Origin: JBKCHH01 sp046302855
Lineage (GTDB): Bacteria > Pseudomonadota > Alphaproteobacteria > Rickettsiales > UBA8987
Assembly: GCA_046302855.1 (NCBI GenBank)
Contig: JBKCHH010000027.1
Location: 1-20,865 of the forward strand
Direction of reading: 5' to 3'
Length of the DNA stretch: 20,865 nt
Of the stretch, positions 15,978-20,865 are shown in pieces. Position numbers and translations under genes: made by a program. Each line of letters begins with the position of its first letter. Position 1 is the stretch's first letter. The notes beneath the pieces were generated by a model that was not told where the DNA came from, did no database searches, and worked only from the letters and a program-made list of their open reading frames with translations.

Positions 15978-18383
15978 CTACTTTTTATCATCATCCTTAA
16001 AATCGGGGAAGAAGTCAAAAACAGAAGCCTTCTTCTTTTTGTTTTCAGCCTCTTTAAAAATATCATCATCTTCATTTTCTGAGCCATCAAATGGAGATTG
16101 ATTGGCTGGCTTAGGGGTAGTTTTTTCAGGCTGTTTTGGTGCTGGCTGCGATACATTCTTAGAGCCACTTGAACCAGATGAATTATTCTGTGGTTTATTT
16201 GTTGAAGGCTTTGCCTCTTCTTTCTTTTGTGGCTCTGAAGGTTTGCTTGCTATCATCTTTTGCTGCTCTAGTTTTTTAGCCTCCTCTTCCTGTTTCTTTT
16301 TTGCCTCCTCCTCCGCCTTTTCTCTTTGTAGTTTGCGGGGATCATAAGGGGTTTGTTTTGGCACATCTACCTTTGGTAGTAGGCGTTTGGTAAAGAAGGA
16401 ATCTTTATAATATATAATTTTTTTGCTTTTTATGGGTGGCGCACCTTCCACTAGAACTATTTGCTCATCACGCGGCAACCCTATAACCTCTTGTGGCAAT
16501 AACAATGCCCTTTGCGTTTCAGAGATGTTTTTAGAACGAGAAGCTGGGTTTAAATCTAAAAATACGGGCGAGTTTCTAGAATATTGTTTTACGGTTTTAT
16601 TTCCTATCATTTCAGAAATTTTCTTAGCCGTTTCAATGGTGTTAGAAGCAAATGTTACCCTAAATGTGGCATTGGCAAAAAATGAGTTCATGCCGGCCTC
16701 TTCATAAATATCCTTTAGCTGTTCAGTATCTTGAATTACTAAGAATAACCTAACCTTATACCCACGAAAATAGGCTATACCCTGCTTAAATATTGGCATT
16801 TCGCCAAGGGTTGGAAACTCATCTATTAGCAATAAAACGCCATATGGATCTTCATCAGTTGGCAATTTTTTGGTAAAAATTTGGGCAGCCTGTTGATAAA
16901 ATACCTGCATTAATGGTTGCAATCGCTCAATGTTATCTGGCGTTAAGCCCACATAAACGGTAGTTTTTTCTTTTCTAAAGAAATTGAAATCAAAATCACT
17001 AGTAGCTGTGGCTGTATCAATTAATGGGTTAGCCCATAGCTCTAGCCCAGAGTTGGCGGTTGAAAGAACGCTTCCCCGCTCCTTATCTGGCTTTTGCACG
17101 AATGAGGCAAGGTTCATATGAGCCACAGGGTGAATCTCATCACCCTTAGTATCTAAAATTACCGCCATACTATAGATTACATCATCATTTTTTAGAGTGC
17201 GGACTATTTCACCAAAGCTGGCCTTCTTATCCTTTACGGAACATAAATATAGCATTACCCCAACTAGTAATGACCTTGCTTCCTTTTCCCAGAAGTCATT
17301 TTCTTCATTCATTAACAAATTGGCAATTTTTTGGCAGTCATCTACCATTTGCCCCATTTCTCTACTTACAAAATCTAGCGGATTATAGCAGTGAGTAATA
17401 CCTTGCGGAGAGGCGGGATTCCATAAGTAAACCTTATGCCCCATTACATTTTTGCGATAGCCAGAAGTAAGCTCATAGTTTTCTAGCTTAATATCGTGAA
17501 CAATGGCAGATTCTTCCCAGAACAAAAGGTTTGGAATTACAAAGCCCACACCCTTACCAGACCCTGTTGGTGCAAATAAAAGCACATGCTGGAAGCTATA
17601 ATTTATCAAATAACCACTACTGGTATTGCCAAGAAGCAAGCCCTTTTTATCTCTCATATTAGCCCTTACAATTTCGCCCTCACTTGCCCATCTAGCATCA
17701 CCGTGCAGCTTTTCAGCCTTATCAAAGGGCCTAAAATCAAGCAAGGGTGCCCTTATGCCATAAAGGATAGAAATAAATAGTAGCAAACTTGCAATGGCTG
17801 GAATTTGCACCTGATAAGGCTTGTGCGGCGGAATTGAGCTACTAAGTGCCCTTAGCTTAGCATTTGCCTGTTCCAGATATTTTTCATATTTTCTTTTATC
17901 CTCTGGACTCAGCTGGCTGCCGTTTTTGGTAAGATAAACATTAATAGAATTTATATATTCCTTTAGCTTTTCGGTTTGAATTTCCCTTTCACTTATAACC
18001 CCTAGCTTTATACGATAGCTATTATACTGCCCTTCTGCCTGTTTTAGCTTTGCCTCATAGGCTGAAACATCAGACTTTCCCTTATAAAAGGCAATATAGT
18101 TTTTTAAATCGGCAATGTATTTTTCAATTTTTGCTAGATATTCTTGTGATTCTTTCGAGAGTTTGGCGGCAGGTTTTTGTTCTTCATCTAGTTTTTCTGC
18201 TTCAAAAAATATCTGGCGATATTCCTTAGAAATATTAGCCGGGGCTATTGATAGGTCTAGCTTTTTTATAGGGTAGTAAACCCACACCACTGAAATCAGC
18301 ATCGCAATGTAGAAAAACAACATTACCAAAAAGGCAAGGATAAAGGTTATTATAATACCGTTTTTTACCTGATGAGCTTGCAC
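15978..18383 (-). CDS. virD4: VirD4/TraG-family type IV secretion coupling ATPase, enlarged
   Basis: Coupling proteins recruit substrates and energise their delivery to the type IV secretion channel at the inner membrane. TM1 lies at about 10-36 and TM2 at about 192-212. Between them, residues 45-185 form a Lys/Glu-rich, predicted coiled-coil segment that should face the periplasm; VirD4 loops are usually far shorter. The cytoplasmic domain has LHGDARWAS near 226, Walker A in APTGSGKG (Lys277), HDIKLENYELTSG where most relatives have DIKGEN, and Walker B LLLIDEFPTLG (Asp521, Glu522). A charged Lys/Glu/Pro/Ser tail of about 110 residues ends the protein. The start codon is GTG at 18383; an in-frame stop lies a few codons upstream, and the first ATG (codon 21) would cut TM1. 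No virB gene is present. At 801 residues it is much longer than the roughly 600 usual in Rickettsiales. Confidence 0.93.
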   Translation of the reverse strand: MQAHQVKNGIIITFILAFLVMLFFYIAMLISVVWVYYPIKKLDLSIAPANISKEYRQIFFEAEKLDEEQKPAAKLSKESQEYLAKIEKYIADLKNYIAFYKGKSDVSAYEAKLKQAEGQYNSYRIKLGVISEREIQTEKLKEYINSINVYLTKNGSQLSPEDKRKYEKYLEQANAKLRALSSSIPPHKPYQVQIPAIASLLLFISILYGIRAPLLDFRPFDKAEKLHGDARWASEGEIVRANMRDKKGLLLGNTSSGYLINYSFQHVLLFAPTGSGKGVGFVIPNLLFWEESAIVHDIKLENYELTSGYRKNVMGHKVYLWNPASPQGITHCYNPLDFVSREMGQMVDDCQKIANLLMNEENDFWEKEARSLLVGVMLYLCSVKDKKASFGEIVRTLKNDDVIYSMAVILDTKGDEIHPVAHMNLASFVQKPDKERGSVLSTANSGLELWANPLIDTATATSDFDFNFFRKEKTTVYVGLTPDNIERLQPLMQVFYQQAAQIFTKKLPTDEDPYGVLLLIDEFPTLGEMPIFKQGIAYFRGYKVRLFLVIQDTEQLKDIYEEAGMNSFFANATFRVTFASNTIETAKKISEMIGNKTVKQYSRNSPVFLDLNPASRSKNISETQRALLLPQEVIGLPRDEQIVLVEGAPPIKSKKIIYYKDSFFTKRLLPKVDVPKQTPYDPRKLQREKAEEEAKKKQEEEAKKLEQQKMIASKPSEPQKKEEAKPSTNKPQNNSSGSSGSKNVSQPAPKQPEKTTPKPANQSPFDGSENEDDDIFKEAENKKKKASVFDFFPDFKDDDKK

Positions 18384-18420
18384 AAAAAATATTGTTAAAA
18401 ATTAATTATCTATTAACCTA

Positions 18421-18455
18421 TTGATTATAATTTTATTTTAAAGAATATAAATCAA
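18421..18455. promoter_or_regulatory. Divergent virD4 / response-regulator promoter region with inverted repeat
   Basis: The palindrome ATTATAAT (18424-18431) supplies a perfect TATAAT -10 box on both strands. It lies within a near inverted repeat: TTGATTATA at the left end and TATAAATCAA at the right end (18421-18455). On the plus strand the predicted start is near 18438, about 33 bases before the response-regulator ATG. No good -35 sits at the ideal distance, so activator-dependent or weak promoters are possible. Confidence 0.45.
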
Positions 18456-18470
18456 GATAATTTTTAAACT

Positions 18471-19190
18471 ATGGGCAAAAAACTAAAAAAAGAAAAACTA
18501 CAAGTAGTAGTAATAGAAGATGATGTAGCTATTTCTACCGTGCTAAAATATAATCTAGAGCAAGAAAACTTCCTTGTTAAGGTATTTAAAGAAGGGGATT
18601 CTGCCATTGAATATATGGTAGATAACAAGCCCACCTTGGCAATTATAGACTGGATGTTGCCCGGCAAAAGTGGCATTGAAATTGTAAGAGAATTAAAAGA
18701 ACATCAATCTACCAAAAAGCTCCCAATAATTTTTCTAACCGCCAGAGGGGAAGAAGAAGACAAGGTAAAGGGTATAGATACAGGGGCTGATGACTATATG
18801 GTAAAACCATTTTCAGTAAGGGAACTTATTTCTAGAATTTACGCTCTGCTTCGCCGTAGTGAACCTTCTTTATTCACCGATGCTGTTGAATATGCAGGCG
18901 TTACCCTTTCTGTTTCTGAACACACTATTAAGTATAAGAACAAATCTTTTAAGGCAGGGCCTACTGAATTTAAAATGCTAAAATTCTTTTTGGAAAACCC
19001 CGCTAAGGTTTTTTCTCGCCAACAACTTTTAGATAGTATTTGGTACAATTCTTTAGATGTAGAACTTCGCACTATAGATGTGCATATTCTTCGCCTAAGA
19101 AGGCTTTTAGAAGACCTAGACCCACAACTGGCAACCTTTTTACAAACCGTCCGCTCCTTTGGTTATAAGTTCGAAAAGGGTGAAGTTTAA
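18471..19190 (+). CDS. OmpR/PhoB-family response regulator
   Basis: This is a two-component response regulator of 239 residues. The receiver domain (about 10-125) has the acidic pocket EDD at 16-18, phospho-acceptor Asp60 in IIDWMLPGKSG, Thr90 in FLTAR and Lys112 in VKPFS. A winged-helix DNA-binding domain (about 135-235) follows, with GPTEFKMLKFFLENPAKVFSRQQLLD, the recognition-helix part RTIDVHILRLRR and the wing VRSFGYKF. The overall pattern is closest to PhoB, but no phoR, phoU or pst gene is nearby, so I give no symbol. No histidine kinase is adjacent. It is divergent from virD4 and shares an 87-base promoter space, which makes virD4 or its own gene natural candidate targets; that is inference. 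Confidence 0.92.
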   Translation: MGKKLKKEKLQVVVIEDDVAISTVLKYNLEQENFLVKVFKEGDSAIEYMVDNKPTLAIIDWMLPGKSGIEIVRELKEHQSTKKLPIIFLTARGEEEDKVKGIDTGADDYMVKPFSVRELISRIYALLRRSEPSLFTDAVEYAGVTLSVSEHTIKYKNKSFKAGPTEFKMLKFFLENPAKVFSRQQLLDSIWYNSLDVELRTIDVHILRLRRLLEDLDPQLATFLQTVRSFGYKFEKGEV

Positions 19191-19251
19191 TGGTTCTTTA
19201 AGCGTTGGATAATTGATTAGTTTAGGTTATGGATGGTGACACATCTACTTA

Positions 19252-20238
19252 CTATTCTTCCTCTTTATTTTTTTGGCTACTGCCCGGAACCCAGCCTACC
19301 ATATAATTGCCCTTACTATGTCTAGTTTTAAATAGCGAAACAACTATGGAACCAATCACCAGCAACAAGGTAACTAACAAAGATAATTCGGTTGAGATAA
19401 TTTTTTCTGCATAATAATGGTTAATTAGCATTTTGAAGCCTATAAATACCAGCACTACAGAAATTCCATACTTTAAATAGTGGAAGCGATGGATAATGGC
19501 AGATAGGGCAAAGTAAAGTGATCTTAAACCAAGTATGGCAAAAATGTTAGAGGTATAAATTATAAAAGGGTCTTTAGTAATGGCAAATATGGCTGGAACT
19601 GAATCCATAGCGAATACAATATCTGCAATGTTTATGAGAATAAAAACCAAAAACAAAGGCGTGGCGTAAAGTTTACCATCTAACCTAGCGAAAAAGTTCT
19701 GCCCATGATAATCTGTCGTCATCCTAAACCGGCTTTTAAAAAAGTTTATAAGGCGGTTATTATCTAAATCTGGCTCTGAGCCTGAAGCAATGAGCATTTT
19801 TATTCCAGTAATTACTAGTAATGCGCCAAATACATACAGTATCCAATCAAACTTGTGGATTAAGGCAGAGCCGGCGAAAATGAATGCCCCCCTTAGAACT
19901 ATGGCGATTAATATCCCCCAGAACAAAACCCTATATTGATACTTTTGCGGAACGCCAAAATGGGCGAATATTAGAACAAATACGAATATATTATCAATAG
20001 AAAGCGAAAACTCTATCAAATAGCCAACCACAAACTCATAGCCAGATTGCTGCCCTAGGGTAAAGAATATCCCCAAACCAAACAACATTGCCAAAATAAA
20101 GTAAAATACTACCATATACATGGCCTCTTTTACCTTTATCTCCTTTTGCTTTTTGTGGAGCAGACCTAAATCAAAAGCAAGTAAAGCTCCAACTAGAAGT
20201 AAAAAGCCTACCCACATCCACCAAGGATGACTATTCAT
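19252..20238 (-). CDS. TerC-family integral membrane protein (Alx-like)
   Basis: This polytopic inner-membrane protein of the TerC/Alx family has about nine hydrophobic segments in 328 residues. The conserved acidic transmembrane motifs are present: FSLSIDNIFVFVLIF near 78 and NIADIVFAMDSVPAIFAI near 206, followed by ITKDPFIIYTSNIFAILGLRSLYF. Relatives are linked to metal export, manganese in particular, and to tellurite resistance; the ion cannot be told from sequence. An in-frame GTG lies six codons upstream at 20256; I chose the ATG at 20238, which fits the usual N-terminus MNSHPWWMWVGF. I saw no yybP-ykoY (manganese) riboswitch-like leader upstream. It converges on the response-regulator gene with 61 bases between stops. 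Confidence 0.92.
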   Translation of the reverse strand: MNSHPWWMWVGFLLLVGALLAFDLGLLHKKQKEIKVKEAMYMVVFYFILAMLFGLGIFFTLGQQSGYEFVVGYLIEFSLSIDNIFVFVLIFAHFGVPQKYQYRVLFWGILIAIVLRGAFIFAGSALIHKFDWILYVFGALLVITGIKMLIASGSEPDLDNNRLINFFKSRFRMTTDYHGQNFFARLDGKLYATPLFLVFILINIADIVFAMDSVPAIFAITKDPFIIYTSNIFAILGLRSLYFALSAIIHRFHYLKYGISVVLVFIGFKMLINHYYAEKIISTELSLLVTLLLVIGSIVVSLFKTRHSKGNYMVGWVPGSSQKNKEEE

Positions 20239-20298
20239 AATATCAATTTTTATCACCAGATAAGATATATTTTAAATATTGTCTAGTGGTTTATTAAA

Positions 20299-20327
20299 TA
20301 GACTTTGAGAGTTGGTTGTGCTATAAA
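20299..20327 (+). promoter_or_regulatory. Putative sigma-70 promoter of the DUF1328 gene
   Basis: TAGACT (20299-20304), a 17-base spacer and TATAAA (20322-20327) match the hexamers ahead of the HIT gene at 7204-7231. The predicted start near 20334 gives a leader of about 50 bases. Confidence 0.45.
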
Positions 20328-20384
20328 GGCATAAAAATCCATAGAAGTAGAATTTAGGTGAGAGGTCTTTCAAATAATAATCTT

Positions 20385-20567
20385 ATGTTAAATTATATCA
20401 TTACTTTTTTTATACTAGCAGTAGTGGCAGCCTTCTTAGGATTTGGTGGCTTGGCCTCTAATTTCGCCGGAATTGCCAAATTCTTATCACTAGTTTTTGT
20501 GCTACTTTTTGTGGCAAGCCTAATCTACAGCCTTTTAAGTGGTAGAAGACCAAACCCACCGCTGTGA
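20385..20567 (+). CDS. DUF1328 / UPF0391-family small membrane protein
   Basis: This is a 60-residue inner-membrane protein with two hydrophobic helices, about 2-22 and 36-54. The family pattern is clear: an MLNYIITFFILAVVAAFLGF start, GGLASNFAGIAK in the middle, and an end with SLLSGRRP. Family members (YtjA-like) are widespread in proteobacteria and have no settled function. A GTG nine codons upstream (20358) is in frame, but the ATG at 20385 gives the standard family start. No Shine-Dalgarno lies at a useful distance; GAGAGG is about 18 bases away. The gene is divergent from terC with 146 bases between starts and may be monocistronic. Confidence 0.85.
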   Translation: MLNYIITFFILAVVAAFLGFGGLASNFAGIAKFLSLVFVLLFVASLIYSLLSGRRPNPPL

Positions 20568-20589
20568 TTAGTTTTTTGACTTAAATTGG

Positions 20590-20647
20590 CGTAAGTCTTT
20601 GTATGCCTTACGAAGGCGCGAGGCCATCCGAAGCCAACGGCGAAGGA

Positions 20648-20650
<3 letters not shown>
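20590..20650. repeat. Cluster of overlapping hairpins next to tRNA-Thr
   Basis: Three dyads are packed into 61 bases. CGTAAG (20590-20595) pairs with CTTACG (20607-20612). GCCTT (20605-20609) pairs with AAGGC (20613-20617) around ACG. CCATCC (20624-20629) pairs with GGATGG (20645-20650), with an inner GCC/GGC stem and a symmetrical GAA/GAA internal loop. The last one includes the tRNA 3' CCA on the minus strand. No T run follows, so a classical terminator is not supported. Confidence 0.6.
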
Positions 20651-20723
<73 letters not shown>

Positions 20724-20792
20724 TAAAAACAAAAAGGAAGGAGGCACTGTTTTGCACAGATTTTACAAAAAGCCAAGATTTTTATTTCTATC

Positions 20793-20829
20793 CGTCATGA
20801 GCCGAGGACTGAAAGGACGAAGCAATCCA
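20793..20829. repeat. Degenerate copy of a GTCAT...GCAATCCA dispersed repeat
   Basis: CGTCATGAGCCGAGGA at the left and GGACGAAGCAATCCA at the right, joined by CTGAAA, resemble the short intergenic repeat with ends GTCATTGCGAG and CGAAGCAATCCA that is common in Rickettsia and other host-associated bacteria. The left arm is diverged, so the inverted repeat is partial. Identification is from memory of the consensus. Confidence 0.5.
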
Positions 20830-20865
20830 TAAACAAGGTAGAGCCTTAAGTTTCAAGATATTTGT

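Noticed and set aside
20256..20378. Manganese (yybP-ykoY) riboswitch ahead of the TerC-family gene
   Set aside because: No recognisable conserved loops or multi-stem structure could be found in the upstream bases.

Overview
The window is an AT-rich bacterial chromosome segment. Its gene content points to an alphaproteobacterium, and the mix suggests the order Rickettsiales or a neighbouring host-associated lineage. Indicators are a hybrid malic enzyme with a phosphotransacetylase domain, a GatC subunit, a VirD4-type coupling protein, a dnaG-rpoD pair, a large family-II type IleRS C-terminus, and a short dispersed repeat of the GTCAT...GCAATCC kind. Ordinary stop codons, TGA included, end the genes, so the standard bacterial code fits. 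Placement below class level is an inference from memory of gene families, not from any search. No ribosomal RNA, insertion sequence, CRISPR array or prophage was seen.

Layout. Bases 1-998 (minus strand) hold a partial unknown gene and trpF. They abut, at a shared CATG, an intact-frame 261-codon fragment that is clearly the C-terminal part of isoleucyl-tRNA synthetase; the catalytic part is missing. Then come trpG/pabA (+), gatC (-), the elongasome transpeptidase gene mrdA (+), maeB (-), a HIT-family gene (+) and tatD (-). Bases 8463-8717 are non-coding. A 564-residue type IV prepilin-like surface protein (-) follows. It has strand-turn repeats, Cys-rich C-terminal parts, and a nine-G homopolymer inside its coding sequence that could act as a slippage switch.

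Bases 10461-15943 form a tight operon, dnaQ - rluA-family pseudouridine synthase - dnaG - rpoD, coding for replication, rRNA modification and transcription functions with almost no spacing. Convergent to it is an unusually long virD4 (801 residues) with a roughly 140-residue predicted periplasmic coiled coil. An OmpR/PhoB-type response regulator is divergent from virD4. The window ends with a TerC-family membrane protein, a small DUF1328 membrane protein, tRNA-Thr(UGU), a cluster of hairpins and a degenerate dispersed repeat.

Genes normally found in clusters (virD4, gatC, mrdA, trpF, trpG, the prepilin) are single here, which suggests a shuffled genome. Almost no start codon is preceded by a convincing Shine-Dalgarno sequence, and at least one promoter places the transcription start on or next to the ATG. 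The strongest leads are the G9 tract in the prepilin gene, the trpF/ileS junction, and the enlarged VirD4.
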